A stretch of 64,000 nt of DNA from Paraburkholderia sp. BL10I2N1 (GCF_004361815.1 NZ_SNWA01000001.1:3472001-3536000); one strand, 5' to 3'. Counted from the stretch's first letter, positions 42,979 through 52,901 are shown. The notes: generated from the letters alone by a model not told the origin. Numbers and translations are program-made.

Positions 42979-43683
42979 TTACGACTGAGGTGTGAACCCG
43001 TCGAGAGTGATGCCCAGTTCGGCTGCCAGATGCTCGACAAGCGCCCGAAGTTGAACCAGCTCTTCTCTCTGGCGCTTCTGCTCCGCCTTCAGGGCCTCGA
43101 CTTCGTCGGACGAGACTGACTCCTCGACGGCGCCACGCCCGGGGGCTTCATTCAAACTGACTTCGCCGCACAGCAAATGCATCCAGCGATTTTCGCGCTC
43201 GCCTGGCGTGCGTGGCAGTTTGACTACGCGTGGCGGTTCGCGGGTCGCGAGCTCGTCCAGAAACGCCTCCACCGACGAGACATCGGCAAAGCCATGCAGC
43301 CGCGCGCTGTTCAACCGCAACTCCGCCGCCGTCTGTGGGCCACGCAGGAACAGCGTCGCGAGCAACGCAGCCGCCTGAGCCGGTATCCCCAGTACACGAT
43401 TGATGTTGTGTTCGAAGCGCGTTACGCGGCTGCTGCTGCCTTCCAGCACCAGGCTCAGGCGTTTCAGACTGTCGATGGCGGCAAGTACGTCTGCCTCGGT
43501 GACGCTCATGACCGGGACTCGCGCAGTCTTCTGGTTGCAGCCCGATGTCAGTGCATTGAGCGTCAGCGGATAGGTGTCGGGCACCGTGTGCTGCTTCTCA
43601 AGCAGCACGCCCAGCACGCGCGCCTCAAGCGCCGTCAGGGAACGGATTGCCGGGTTCGAAAAAGCTTCGGGAGTGGAATTCAT
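42979..43683 (-). CDS. yceH: YceH family (DUF480) protein
   Basis: The 234-residue protein has two winged-helix domains with the YceH signatures LEARVLGVLLEKQHTVPDTYPL and LTLNALTSGCNQKTAR near the start, then VLAAIDSLKRLSLV. A coiled-coil-like tail EALKAEQKRQREELVQLRAL follows. The family is conserved in gamma- and betaproteobacteria; its role is unknown although the folds suggest nucleic-acid binding. It is alone on its strand here. Confidence 0.92.
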   Translation of the reverse strand: MNSTPEAFSNPAIRSLTALEARVLGVLLEKQHTVPDTYPLTLNALTSGCNQKTARVPVMSVTEADVLAAIDSLKRLSLVLEGSSSRVTRFEHNINRVLGIPAQAAALLATLFLRGPQTAAELRLNSARLHGFADVSSVEAFLDELATREPPRVVKLPRTPGERENRWMHLLCGEVSLNEAPGRGAVEESVSSDEVEALKAEQKRQREELVQLRALVEHLAAELGITLDGFTPQS

Positions 43684-43990
43684 AGGGAACGTCGCAACAC
43701 AGTTACCTGTGTGCGAACCTGAGAGTGGGTCCGGCAGGAAAGTCTGTCTGTGGGTCTATGATAACTGGCGCGGGCGCCGCGCACGAGCAGCCCTTGCCGC
43801 CGACATCGATCACGCCTGTGCTGTCTCACTCGCCGAAACGGTTCTATATCGGCGCGGGCGTGACGTGGTACGGCTTGCCCGATCCGCTATGCCGGTAGCG
43901 GCTTCATCCAGACTCAACATTCGCAGTTGCCGCGTGCTCGATGGCTGAAATCGTGCGTGTGCTCGAACGGCCGACGCCGGATGCTGCGCG
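43684..43990. other. Intergenic region downstream of the patatin gene
   Basis: 307 bases between the yceH start (minus) and the patatin stop (minus). No terminator with a T-run, repeat or small gene was recognised. The yceH promoter should lie in the part near 43690-43760. Confidence 0.3.
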
Positions 43991-45226
43991 TCAAATCCCT
44001 GCCTCGTGTTCCGAACCCGTCTTCGGTCCGAGCCGGTCGCTGCTGGAGGGCGCATGCACGTCCCGCGACGCGAATCCCGCCTCGTTCTGCGGAAGGTCGA
44101 ACCACTCCGGATGAGTGCACGTTTCGCGAATGTCGGCAAGGCCAGAGGACCAGTGGTCCAGCATCGTGTTATAGCCGAACTGAAAATCCTTGAAGTGATT
44201 CTCGTACGGCTTGTCCCGGTAGATCAGCTGCACGACGTTGTAGCGCTTGTCGGTCGACATCAGCGCCGCGATCTTGCACCACGGGTCGCTTTGAAGCGCC
44301 TCGGCACTCACATGACGCAAAACCTCTCGAAGGGTCCGGCGCAGCAACTGATCGTGACGCACGTGATGAGTCACGGCTCTCGTCCGGCTGGAGTACTGGA
44401 TGTCCTTGGTCCGGCCGTCCACCTGTTCCATGTTCGCCGGCAATTCGCCGCGTGCGCTCCAGAGATCGACCTGGAAGGCGAGGGTGTCGCGCCGGGGAAT
44501 CTGTCCGAGCACCTCGGATAACGGTGTATTCGAGACGAGGCCGCCGTCCCAGTAGAACTCCCCGTCCACTTCGACGGCGGGAAAGCCCGGCGGCAACGCG
44601 CCGGACGCCATGAAGTGCTCGGGTCTCAACGTGATGTCCTTGTTATCGAAGAACGTCAGATTGCCTGTCGCCACATTGACGGCGCCCACGCACACGCGCA
44701 TGCCGCCCCGGTTGATGCGGTCGAAATCGGCGAACCGCGTGAGCGTGCTGCGCAGCGCCGAGGTGTCGTAATGGCTTGCCTCGATCACCTGGCGCGCCCA
44801 GGGTCCCAGCGGCTGCGGAAAACGCGGCGCAAAGAAACCGCTCTGGCCTTCGAGGAGCGCGCGGGTCGAATACCACGCGGCAAATGCCTGCCGGTAGGCG
44901 TCGGAGATTTCGAACAGGCGGCTCTCGAACTCCGACGGCCAGAAGTTCAGCGCGGAAGCCGGCTGGCAGATGGCCGTCCAGAACTGCTTCAGTGCGTCGA
45001 CGCGCGCTTCGGGTGCATTTCCGGCGATGATCGCCGTGTTCAGCGCGCCGATCGAGATGCCGGCCACCCAGTTCGGATGAATGTCAGCCTCGGCAAGCCC
45101 TTCATAGACCCCAGCCTGATAGGAACCCAGCGCGCCGCCGCCTTGCAGGACGAGCGCGACGCTCTCGTACTGCCGCGCGATTGTTTCGTTGAGCGTCACA
45201 AGGGCGCGGTTTGTTTCGATCGCCAT
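43991..45226 (-). CDS. Patatin-like phospholipase with DUF3734 domain
   Basis: The 411-residue protein has the patatin oxyanion motif LQGGGALGSYQAGVY (glycines 29-31), the nucleophile Ser58 in GISIGA, and the dyad aspartate in WDGGLVSN near residue 220. A C-terminal DUF3734 extension (about 260-400) is typical of proteobacterial members. Such enzymes act as lipid acyl hydrolases; they often sit by polyhydroxyalkanoate genes, but none is adjacent here. The ATG at 45226 is chosen where the family N-terminus (MAIETNRA) begins. No signal peptide is seen, so it is likely cytoplasmic. Confidence 0.88.
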   Translation of the reverse strand: MAIETNRALVTLNETIARQYESVALVLQGGGALGSYQAGVYEGLAEADIHPNWVAGISIGALNTAIIAGNAPEARVDALKQFWTAICQPASALNFWPSEFESRLFEISDAYRQAFAAWYSTRALLEGQSGFFAPRFPQPLGPWARQVIEASHYDTSALRSTLTRFADFDRINRGGMRVCVGAVNVATGNLTFFDNKDITLRPEHFMASGALPPGFPAVEVDGEFYWDGGLVSNTPLSEVLGQIPRRDTLAFQVDLWSARGELPANMEQVDGRTKDIQYSSRTRAVTHHVRHDQLLRRTLREVLRHVSAEALQSDPWCKIAALMSTDKRYNVVQLIYRDKPYENHFKDFQFGYNTMLDHWSSGLADIRETCTHPEWFDLPQNEAGFASRDVHAPSSSDRLGPKTGSEHEAGI

Positions 45227-45871
45227 ATGAACCTCGCTGTAAATGCAACGATCGTAACCCGCCTGACCCTGGCCGGTTGCGGTGCGACGGCAAGGTGTTC
45301 TCCAACGGTGCGACCGTACGTGGTCAGCGGTTCTGCTAGTCGGCCACCAGGTGGTCGTTGGCTGCTTCGCCCAGTGCCAGCGCGAGATCCGCGAGGATGT
45401 GCCGTGCCTCGACGACTTCCAGCACAGGCAGATCAACATGTCAGTTCTATGGCAGCCGATTCGCACGATACGTAGAACGAACCCATCATGCGTGCGCCGG
45501 CGCGACGCCCCGGTTGCGGCCGGAGTCGACCTTGCGATTATGTAGTCGACTCGCTACAAAGGTGTGGCGACATCATGCAAATATCGGCTATAAAGTCGAA
45601 GTAAGGAATGGACGCCAAACTGGCTTATGCAAAGAGCATCCGGATACCTTGAACCGCTCGCATCGAAGTGTCGACTGCGCGTCGACTGCGTTGAGCGGCG
45701 TGGGAGGGAGCCGAAGCTTGTCCGACATGGCGCATACTGGTCGCGTTCACGCCCGGCTTCGAGCTTCTGCGGGACTCTGCGGCTGCGGAGAGGAGACCTC
45801 GACAGATGGACCCCGTCTGGATGCCCGATTGGATGCCGCCGGACGCAGTCGGCGGTTGAGCGCTGGAGAGT
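45227..45871. other. Divergent intergenic region upstream of the patatin and exported-protein genes
   Basis: 645 bases without a convincing gene. A 30-odd-residue minus-strand stretch around 45338-45440 reads like the end of a helical protein but has no start. Promoters for both flanking genes should lie here; AT-rich sequence around 45540-45610 is the best candidate zone. Confidence 0.35.
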
Positions 45872-46276
45872 ATGACTACCATGGAGTACGTGATGGCAAG
45901 CAAACCACAATGGCGTACGCTGTTCTCTCTGACTTTCCTGTCGTTGGCACTGTTGGGCAATGGAGCCCGCGCACAGTCGGTCCCGATCGTTACGGGCGAG
46001 CAATGGACCACCTCTTCGGATGAGGCCAAGAAGGCATATCTGGTTGGCATTGCCAATCTGCTTGAGGTCGAACGCGCCTACTACGGTGGCAATGCGCCGG
46101 CCGATAGCCAGGATATCGCACCGCGTTTCGTGAAAGGCATGCAAGGTCAAACCCTCGACAGCGTGCGTCAGGGTCTCGACAACTACTACGCCGCCAATCC
46201 TACGAAAATCCAGCATCCGGTAATCGAGACCATCTGGTTTCAAATGGTCCTGCCCGGTCTGAAAAAGAACCCGTAA
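45872..46276 (+). CDS. Small exported protein (Rap1a/Tai-like?)
   Basis: The 134-residue protein has a signal peptide ending at ALLGNGARAQ and a mature domain beginning PIVTGEQWTTSSDEAKKAYLVGIANLLEVE. The helical W...S-x-E-K-K-A-Y-L-x-G segment and the DNYYAANP motif near 105 recall Rap1a/Tai-type periplasmic proteins, some of which are type VI immunity proteins. The resemblance is loose and no effector is adjacent. GGAG precedes the ATG. It is the first of four small secreted-protein genes on this strand. Confidence 0.6.
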   Translation: MTTMEYVMASKPQWRTLFSLTFLSLALLGNGARAQSVPIVTGEQWTTSSDEAKKAYLVGIANLLEVERAYYGGNAPADSQDIAPRFVKGMQGQTLDSVRQGLDNYYAANPTKIQHPVIETIWFQMVLPGLKKNP

Positions 46277-46288
46277 CGGAGATCGATC

Positions 46289-46510
46289 ATGAAACGACTT
46301 CGCTGGATTGCGGTGATTGCGGCTATGCCGATCGTGATCGGATGCACGGACATGACGCCAAGGCAGCAGGGAACGATGAGTGGTGCTGCAATCGGCGCCG
46401 CTGGGGGGGCCGGTATTGCTGCCATCTCGGGCGGCGACGCCTGGACCGGTGCGATCATCGGCGGCGCCGCCGGCGGAGTGGCCGGCAATATCAGGGGCGG
46501 CCGCCAGTAA
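46289..46510 (+). CDS. Glycine-zipper lipoprotein
   Basis: The 73-residue protein has a lipobox VIGC at residues 16-19, so it is predicted to be lipidated and anchored in the envelope. The mature part contains repeated glycine-zipper segments (GAAIGAAGGAGIAAISGG, then IIGGAAGGVAGNIRGG). It begins 12 bases after the preceding gene with GGAGAT upstream and is likely in the same operon. Such proteins are thought to assemble in the outer membrane. Confidence 0.78.
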   Translation: MKRLRWIAVIAAMPIVIGCTDMTPRQQGTMSGAAIGAAGGAGIAAISGGDAWTGAIIGGAAGGVAGNIRGGRQ

Positions 46511-46648
46511 TATCGCCGTGCCGGTGCGGGGTGTGAGCCGCGCATCGGCCGGATTGAAGAAGGCTCGAGCCTCACGCCTCACGAGGTCGAGCTGTGCAGT
46601 TGGATCGTCGTCCGCCGTTTAATCATTGTGACAACAGGAGAAAATTCA

Positions 46649-47014
46649 ATGAAAGCAATTCACGCAATCAAACTGGCAAGCGGCGCGCTGCTCGTGATGG
46701 CCTCCATCCAGGCCTATGCCCAAACGAGCGAAGCGGCGCCTGCCGCCGAGACCCCGGCCCCGAGCGCCAAGAGCCAGCACAAGGCAGATAGCGCGGCCAA
46801 CCGCGCGCTGGGACGAAAAGTTCGTACCGCGCTCTCCAAGTCGCTGGGGGTCGGCGCGTCGCATATCACCGTTCGCGCAAGCCATGGCGCCATCGTTCTG
46901 CAAGGCACGGTGCCGGAACAGGCCATGAGCGATCAGGCAACCGATATCGCCAAGGGCGTGGACGGTGTCACTTCGGTGAAGAACGCGCTGTCGATCCGCG
47001 CTGAAGGGACGTAA
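46649..47014 (+). CDS. Exported BON-domain protein
   Basis: The 121-residue protein has a signal peptide (about 1-25, IQAYAQ), an Ala/Pro-rich linker and a single BON domain (about 55-120). RKVRTALSKSLGVGASHITV, GAIVLQGTVPEQAM and VKNALSIRAEG fit OsmY-like repeats that bind membranes or carbohydrate. It is predicted to be periplasmic. CAGGAGA precedes the ATG at 46649. It fits a small envelope-stress gene group with its neighbours, an inference from position. Confidence 0.82.
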   Translation: MKAIHAIKLASGALLVMASIQAYAQTSEAAPAAETPAPSAKSQHKADSAANRALGRKVRTALSKSLGVGASHITVRASHGAIVLQGTVPEQAMSDQATDIAKGVDGVTSVKNALSIRAEGT

Positions 47015-47205
47015 GCGCACCCGTCAGGCTCGTTCCTGCCGCCTGGCGCTCGTGGAGCGTGCTGCCGTTTTTTCACCGCGGTAGCGCGCTAACCGCGAGC
47101 CGCCTCGCGCACGAAATCGATTCGACTGGCAGGACGTTCACCGGGACGATCCTGTTGTAGAGCTTTCGTGCTGACGCGGAACCTTCCTGGAGGAATGAGG
47201 AAGCC

Positions 47206-47760
47206 ATGTTTGCCCGCCCGGGTCATGCTTCTGTCTCTACGCCCTCAAAGGCACGGACACGCATTGCCGTGCGTCACGCAATGCTCATCGGTGTTGCGTT
47301 GCTGGCGCTGACGGGCTGCGCGCAGCCGTGGCAGCAGTTCCAGCCCGGCGAAGACCAGTCGGCGATCATTGCCCGCCTGGGTCCGCCGCGCGAGGTTTAT
47401 GAACTGCCGGGCGGCGGCAGACGGCTGATGTGGCCGACGCAGCCCATGGGTGTCACGACCGTCGCCGCCGACGTGGATGCATCCGGCAAGATCCTGAACG
47501 TGCGTCAGGTGCTGCAGGCGAGGGAGTTCTATCGCGCGGAGATCGGCAAATGGACGCGCGAGGATGTACTCATCAATTTCGGCCGTCCCGTGCAGACCGC
47601 ATTCTTTCGGCGAACGCAAAGAGAGGTGTGGTCGTATCGATATGTTGAAAACAACATCACGCACCTTCTTTTCAACTTCTCATTCGACACCGACGGCATT
47701 TTGCGTGAAACGCAGAAGACGCCTGACCCGCTGCGTGAGCGGGATATCCGCAGATTCTGA
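47206..47760 (+). CDS. SmpA/OmlA-like outer-membrane lipoprotein
   Basis: The 184-residue protein has a long basic N-terminus, a hydrophobic helix and lipobox LTGC near residue 37, followed by a beta-rich domain (QSAIIARLGPPREVYELPGG and INFGRPVQTAFFRRTQREVW) that fits the BamE/SmpA fold type. It would sit on the inner face of the outer membrane. Whether it joins the Bam complex cannot be told, because the true bamE is expected elsewhere. GGAGGA precedes the ATG. Confidence 0.72.
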   Translation: MFARPGHASVSTPSKARTRIAVRHAMLIGVALLALTGCAQPWQQFQPGEDQSAIIARLGPPREVYELPGGGRRLMWPTQPMGVTTVAADVDASGKILNVRQVLQAREFYRAEIGKWTREDVLINFGRPVQTAFFRRTQREVWSYRYVENNITHLLFNFSFDTDGILRETQKTPDPLRERDIRRF

Positions 47761-47834
47761 ACCACTGGTTTTGCCGTTAGCCCGTCCAATGTCCGATGCA
47801 CTGCCTGATTCGGCACATATCACGCCTCGGAGCC

Positions 47835-48641
47835 TCAAACCACGCCAAGCAGCTCTTTCAGTTGCGCGGTTTTCGACCGGCTGACCGGCACCTGGGTCTG
47901 CTCGGCATCGTCCATCACCAGATTGACGCTTTCGTCTGACTTGATCAGTTCGACCGCATACGGAAGGCTGACGATATGGCTGCGGTGCACGCGCAGGTAG
48001 ATGCTGTCGTCCAGCCGCAGTTCGAGATCGGCGAGCGAGAGATTGGACAGATAGTGGTCGTCCTTTGTGACGATGGTCGTGTAGTGCCCGTAACCCTGGA
48101 AGCGCACGATGTCCTTGAGGTCGATCAGGATCACCCGGTTTTTCCGGTAGACAGGAATCTTGAAGAGGCGGCGCGGTTCTGCGAGATGACCGCCCGATCC
48201 GTGTCCGGACGGCTCGGTCGTGAGATCGGTGACGTCGTAGAAGATCATGCAGGTGCCGCACGTGCCGCCGATGCCGGTCATCCGTGAGACCTTGATCATC
48301 AGGATCCGGTCGGGGATGTTGATCATCATCGCAACCGGCGGCGGCGACTTCACCGGGCAACCGCCCGCATCGCGCGACTCCAGCAAAAAACGCAGTTTGT
48401 CGCGGCTCTTTTCCGGGTGCAACTGCACCACATCGATTCCGAACAGCTTGTCCTGCTGAACCCCAAGCGATTGCTCGCCGGCCGGCCCGAGAATCTGCAG
48501 GGCGACGTCGTTGAACGCGGTCACGTGACCCTGCGCGTCGAGCCATACCATCCCCGGATTGAACTGCTCCAGTTTGTGCTGAAACGTCTCCCCACGACGC
48601 GGTTCCGACGCCGCTAAAAGGGCGTGTTCAGGCGGTTTCAT
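47835..48641 (-). CDS. rcoM: RcoM: PAS-LytTR haem-dependent CO-sensing transcriptional regulator
   Basis: The 268-residue protein has an N-terminal PAS domain (about 25-130) and a C-terminal LytTR DNA-binding domain (about 165-265, with RHYTTIV-like GHYTTIVTKDDHYLSNLSL). The PAS domain keeps the residues of RcoM-2 from Paraburkholderia xenovorans at positions shifted by one: His75 and Met105 as haem axial ligands and Cys95. CO binding to haem switches the dimer to bind DNA and activate CO-oxidation genes. It is divergently placed from coxM, its expected target. The long identity around HPEKSRDKLRFLL and PPPVAMMINIPDRILMIK makes the call strong. Confidence 0.95.
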   Translation of the reverse strand: MKPPEHALLAASEPRRGETFQHKLEQFNPGMVWLDAQGHVTAFNDVALQILGPAGEQSLGVQQDKLFGIDVVQLHPEKSRDKLRFLLESRDAGGCPVKSPPPVAMMINIPDRILMIKVSRMTGIGGTCGTCMIFYDVTDLTTEPSGHGSGGHLAEPRRLFKIPVYRKNRVILIDLKDIVRFQGYGHYTTIVTKDDHYLSNLSLADLELRLDDSIYLRVHRSHIVSLPYAVELIKSDESVNLVMDDAEQTQVPVSRSKTAQLKELLGVV

Positions 48642-49000
48642 GCCAGGTCTCCTGCCCTCATGGGGCTGTCAACGCTCTCAGGCGAATTGTCTCCGTTGTA
48701 TGTCTTTTCCGCATTTCGCGCAAGTTTCGGACCGTTCACGCAGAGAATTCCTCAGTTCGGGAAATCCGTATTGAAAATCTGCCGCGCGTCGTGGAATGGT
48801 CCAGTAACGGTGGCGGCCTGCGCGCCCCTGGCACGGAATCATCCGCCGCCGAACCGGTTTCATGCACGTTTTACGGTGATTGGCGCGCGTGCGCCACCAC
48901 TCGGGAAATCGCGTTGAATTGCTGCATTGCATTGTGAAATGCTCGACAAAGGCCGATGACGCTCCACATCGTGGGCGGATGACAACCCAAGGAGGCCCAG
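48642..49000. promoter_or_regulatory. rcoM-coxM divergent promoter region
   Basis: The 359-base region should carry the RcoM-controlled cox promoter and the rcoM promoter. It contains a cluster of repeated TTG-containing steps, AATTGC, CATTGC and CATTGT, between about 48914 and 48935, in the spacing a LytTR dimer might read as direct repeats. I did not identify a proven RcoM box, and this is a suggestion only. GGAGG at 48991 precedes the coxM GTG. Confidence 0.35.
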
Positions 49001-49867
49001 GTGATCCCTCGACCATTCGAATATCACGTCCCGCGCACCTTGCCCGAAGCCATCGCGCTTCTCGGCGAACTGGGCGACGAAGCGAAACTGCTTGCCGGCG
49101 GACATAGCCTGTTGCCGATCATGAAGCTGCGTTTTGCCGAACCGGGCCATCTGATCGACCTCGGCAAGCTGAGCGAGCTCAAAGGCATTCAGGAAGTCGC
49201 CGGTGAAATCCGCATCGGTGCGATGACGACCGAGAACGAACTGATCTGGTCCACGTTGCTGCAAGCGAAGTGTCCGCTGATTGTCGAAGGTGCGCGCCAG
49301 ATTTCGGATCCGCAGGTTCGCTACCGCGGTACGCTGGGCGGCGATATCGCGCACGGCGATCCGGGCAACGATCATCCCGCGCTGATGCTGGCGCTCGATG
49401 CGTCGTTTGTGCTCGCGGGCGGTCAGGGCGAACGTGTCGTACCGGCAGACGGTTTCTTTCTCGGCACCTACATGACGCTGCTTGAACCGGGCGAGATCAT
49501 GACCGAGATCCGTGTTCCGACGCCGCAGGCCGGTACCGGCTCCTGCTACGCGAAGCTGAAGCGCAAGACCGGCGACTTCGCGACAGCCGCCGCGGCCGTG
49601 ACACTGCGCATGAGCAACGGCGCCGTCAGCGACGTTCGCATTGCCTTGACCAACGTCGCGCCGGTCGCGCTGAGAGCAAAGGCCGCGGAGCAGTCGCTGG
49701 TCGGCAAGCCGTTCGACGAAGCGGCCATTGCGGAAGCGGCGCGCCTCGCGATGGACGTATGCGAGCCGGTCGCCGATCTGCGCGGCGACATCGAATACAA
49801 AACGGCGATGGCGGGCGAGATGACGCGGCGAGCATTGACCACCGCGTATTCGCGGTCAGCACACTGA
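49001..49867 (+). CDS. coxM: Aerobic CO dehydrogenase medium (FAD) subunit
   Basis: The 288-residue FAD-binding subunit has the two conserved loops of CoxM: AGGHS at residues 32-36 and [15 protein letters not shown] near 108-122. It passes electrons from the [2Fe-2S] clusters of CoxS to the quinone pool. The enzyme is a heterohexamer in the cytoplasm, loosely attached to the inner membrane. The start is GTG with GGAGG upstream. It is the first gene of coxMSLGDEF and is divergent from rcoM. Confidence 0.96.
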   Translation: MIPRPFEYHVPRTLPEAIALLGELGDEAKLLAGGHSLLPIMKLRFAEPGHLIDLGKLSELKGIQEVAGEIRIGAMTTENELIWSTLLQAKCPLIVEGARQISDPQVRYRGTLGGDIAHGDPGNDHPALMLALDASFVLAGGQGERVVPADGFFLGTYMTLLEPGEIMTEIRVPTPQAGTGSCYAKLKRKTGDFATAAAAVTLRMSNGAVSDVRIALTNVAPVALRAKAAEQSLVGKPFDEAAIAEAARLAMDVCEPVADLRGDIEYKTAMAGEMTRRALTTAYSRSAH

Positions 49868-49890
49868 AGCCGGTTCACGGAGAATACGAC

Positions 49891-50412
49891 ATGAACAGAA
49901 AGGCCATGGTGTCGTTCACGCTGAACGGCAAGGAAACGGATGTGGTGGTGGAGCCTCGTGAACTGCTGATCCACACGCTGCGCGAAAAGTGTCTGCATAC
50001 CGGCCCTCATATCGGTTGTGAGACGTCGCATTGCGGCGCGTGTACGGTCGACTTCAACGGTATGTCGGTCAAATCCTGTACGGTCCTTACAGTGCAGGCT
50101 GAAGGCGCGGCGGTGTTCACCGTCGAGGGGCTCGCGCCGGGCGGCGAACTACATGCATTGCAGGAAGGCTTCATGCAGGAACACGGTCTGCAATGCGGTT
50201 TCTGTACGCCGGGCATGCTGATGCGCGCGTGGCGATTGTTGCAGGAGAACCCGAACCCGACCGACGAAGAGATCCGCTACTGGATGGCAGGCAACCTGTG
50301 CCGCTGCACGGGCTATCAGAACATCGTGAAGGCCGTGCAATACGCGGCGCGCAAGTTGCGCGGCGAAGCGGTCGAAACATCGCATCCGCTGACCTCAGCG
50401 GCCGCGCACTGA
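49891..50412 (+). CDS. coxS: Aerobic CO dehydrogenase small (2Fe-2S) subunit
   Basis: The 173-residue protein has the plant-ferredoxin-type cluster motif [10 protein letters not shown] near residues 42-51 and the second cluster in QCGFCTPGM and NLCRCTGY, so it binds two [2Fe-2S] clusters. It carries electrons from the Mo site of CoxL to FAD in CoxM. The ATG at 49891 is 23 bases after coxM. A slightly shorter start at MVSF is possible. Confidence 0.96.
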   Translation: MNRKAMVSFTLNGKETDVVVEPRELLIHTLREKCLHTGPHIGCETSHCGACTVDFNGMSVKSCTVLTVQAEGAAVFTVEGLAPGGELHALQEGFMQEHGLQCGFCTPGMLMRAWRLLQENPNPTDEEIRYWMAGNLCRCTGYQNIVKAVQYAARKLRGEAVETSHPLTSAAAH

Positions 50413-50429
50413 CGCCCGGGAGCCACGCC

Positions 50430-52841
50430 ATGGGAAATATCGACGCCAATCTCGATCGTCTGGCCGCGCTGGAGGGCATGGGTTGCTCGCGCAAACGCCG
50501 CGAGGACCCGCGTTTCATTCAGGGCAAGGGCACCTACGTCGACGACATCAAGATGCCGGGCATGCTGTTCGGCGTGATGGTCCGCAGTCCGTATGCGCAT
50601 GCGCGCGTGAAGAAGATCGACAAGTCGCGCGCACTCGCGCATCCCGGCGTGCACGCCGTGCTGACCGCCGACGATCTGAAGCCGCTCAAGCTGCACTGGA
50701 TGCCGACGCTCGCGGGTGACGTGCAGGCCGTGCTGGCCGACGAAAAGGTCTGCTTCCAGAATCAGGAGGTGGCGTTCGTCGTTGCCGACGACCGCTATGT
50801 GGCCGCCGATGCCGCCGAACTCGTGGAAGTCGAATACGAGGAACTGCCGGCGGTGATCGATCCGCTCGCGGCACTGGCGCCGGATGCGCCCGTGATCCGC
50901 GAGGACATCCGCGACAAACAGGCCGGTGCGCATGGCGCGCGCAGGCATCCCAATCACATCTTCACCTGGAACATCGGCGACAAGGACAAGACTGACCGCG
51001 TCTTCGATAACGCCGACGTCACCGTCGTGCAGGACATGCTGTATCCGCGCGTGCATCCGTGTCCGCTGGAGACCTGCGGCTGCGTTGCCTCGTTCGACAA
51101 GGCGCGTGGCGATCTGACGGTCTACATCACGTCGCAGGCGCCGCATGTCGTACGTACGGTGGTCGGCCTGCTGTCGGCGATTCCCGAATCGAAAATCCGC
51201 ATCATTTCGCCGGACATCGGCGGCGGCTTCGGCAACAAGGTGGGCGTGTATCCCGGCTACGTGACGTCGATCGTCGCGTCGATCGTGCTCGGGCGGCCCG
51301 TCAAGTGGATTGAGTCGCGCGCCGAGAACCTGAGCAGTACGGCTTTCGCGCGCGACTACCACATGACGGGCGAACTGGCCGCCGATCGCGACGGGCGCAT
51401 CAAGGCGCTGCGTGTCCACGTCACCGCCGACCACGGCGCCTTCGACGCCTGCGCCGATCCGACCAAATGGCCCGCCGGCATGTTCCATGTCTGCACCGGC
51501 TCCTATGCGATACCGAATGCGTTCGTCTCGGTCGACGGCGTCTACACAAACAAGTTTCCTGGCGGTGTCGCCTATCGATGCTCGTTCAGGGTGACCGAGG
51601 CGGTCTATCTGATCGAGCGGATGGTGGACGTGCTCGCGCAGAAACTCGGTATCGACAAGGTCGAAATCCGTCTGCGCAATTTCATCCGCAAGGAGCAGTT
51701 TCCCTACACCACGCCGCTCGGCCTCGAATACGATTCGGGCGACTACGAACCTGCGCTCAGGAAGGTGCTGGCAGCCGTCGACTACCCGGCGCTGCGTGCC
51801 GAACAGGCTGGGCGCCGGGCCGAACCGGACGCCGAATGGTTGATGGGCATCGGTGTGGTGAATTTCACCGAAATCGTCGGTGCGGGACCCTCGAAGATGT
51901 GCGACATCCTGGGCGTCGGCATGTTCGACTCCTGCGAGATACGCGTGCATCCCGACGGTTCGGCCATCGCGCGCATGGGCACGATTACGCAAGGGCAGGG
52001 TCACCAGACCACTTACGCGCAGATCATCGCGTCCGAGGCGGGTATACCGGCGTCGGTGATTACGGTCGAGGAAGGGGACACGTCCACCGCGCCCTACGGA
52101 CTCGGCACCTATGGCTCACGCTCCACGCCGGTAGCGGGTGCCGCGGTCGCGCGGGCGTCGCGCAAGATCCGCGAGAAGGCCCGGCAGATCGCCGCGCATC
52201 TGCTAGAAGCGAGCCCGAACGACGTCGAGTTCGATCTCGACCGCTTCGTGCTCAAGGGGTCGCCCGGGCAGTTCAAGACGGTCAAGGAAGTGGCCTGGGC
52301 GGCGTACAACAACGTGCCCGAAGGCATGGAGATGGGCCTTGAAGCCGTCGACTACTACGACCCGCCTAACTTCACGTTTCCGTTCGGCGCGTATGTGTGC
52401 GTGCTCGAGGTGAACCGCTATACGGGCGAAACGCGGGTGCGCCGCTTCTACGCACTCGACGACTGCGGCACGCGGATCAACCCGATGATCATCGAAGGCC
52501 AGATCCACGGTGGCTTGACGGAGGGCTTCGCGGTATCGATGGGGCAGGAAATGCCCTACGACGAAGGCGGCAATCTGCTGGGCGCCACGTTGCTGGATTA
52601 CTTCGTGCCGACTGCCGTGGAGACGCCGCATTGGGAGACTGATTTCACGGTTACGCCGTCTCCGCATCATCCGATCGGGGCGAAGGGCGTTGCCGAATCG
52701 CCGCACGTCGGCTCGATTCCGTGTTTCACGGCGGCCATGGTCGATGCGTTTGCGCATCTGGGCGTGACGCATATGAACATGCCGCATAACGCGTATCACG
52801 TGTGGCAGCAATGCCGCGCGCTCGGACTGACGAGGCAGTAG
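50430..52841 (+). CDS. coxL: Aerobic CO dehydrogenase large (Mo/Cu) subunit, form I
   Basis: The 803-residue molybdopterin cytosine dinucleotide enzyme carries the form I signature AYRCSFR around Cys384, the cysteine that holds copper in the Mo-S-Cu centre (Cys388 in Oligotropha). PHVV, GGGFGNKVG, GQGHQTTYAQI and GVAES with the catalytic glutamate region follow the family pattern. Form I is the true high-affinity CO-oxidising type, whereas form II reads AYRGAGR. The ATG at 50430 has GGGAG upstream. It is 17 bases after coxS. Confidence 0.97.
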   Translation: MGNIDANLDRLAALEGMGCSRKRREDPRFIQGKGTYVDDIKMPGMLFGVMVRSPYAHARVKKIDKSRALAHPGVHAVLTADDLKPLKLHWMPTLAGDVQAVLADEKVCFQNQEVAFVVADDRYVAADAAELVEVEYEELPAVIDPLAALAPDAPVIREDIRDKQAGAHGARRHPNHIFTWNIGDKDKTDRVFDNADVTVVQDMLYPRVHPCPLETCGCVASFDKARGDLTVYITSQAPHVVRTVVGLLSAIPESKIRIISPDIGGGFGNKVGVYPGYVTSIVASIVLGRPVKWIESRAENLSSTAFARDYHMTGELAADRDGRIKALRVHVTADHGAFDACADPTKWPAGMFHVCTGSYAIPNAFVSVDGVYTNKFPGGVAYRCSFRVTEAVYLIERMVDVLAQKLGIDKVEIRLRNFIRKEQFPYTTPLGLEYDSGDYEPALRKVLAAVDYPALRAEQAGRRAEPDAEWLMGIGVVNFTEIVGAGPSKMCDILGVGMFDSCEIRVHPDGSAIARMGTITQGQGHQTTYAQIIASEAGIPASVITVEEGDTSTAPYGLGTYGSRSTPVAGAAVARASRKIREKARQIAAHLLEASPNDVEFDLDRFVLKGSPGQFKTVKEVAWAAYNNVPEGMEMGLEAVDYYDPPNFTFPFGAYVCVLEVNRYTGETRVRRFYALDDCGTRINPMIIEGQIHGGLTEGFAVSMGQEMPYDEGGNLLGATLLDYFVPTAVETPHWETDFTVTPSPHHPIGAKGVAESPHVGSIPCFTAAMVDAFAHLGVTHMNMPHNAYHVWQQCRALGLTRQ

Positions 52842-52901
52842 CGGGCAGCCGCACAGGCGCCGCGCGCGCCTCCATCCGTCACACACGCGAAAGGTGGCTT
52901 C

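Noticed and set aside
45338..45440. Possible gene remnant on the minus strand upstream of the patatin gene
   Set aside because: Only about 34 codons, bounded by a stop and without a start or recognisable family; too little to call.
48830..48860. Sigma-54 promoter (TGGCACG near 48835) upstream of coxM
   Set aside because: The -24-like TGGCAC is present but no TTGC-type -12 element follows at the right distance.
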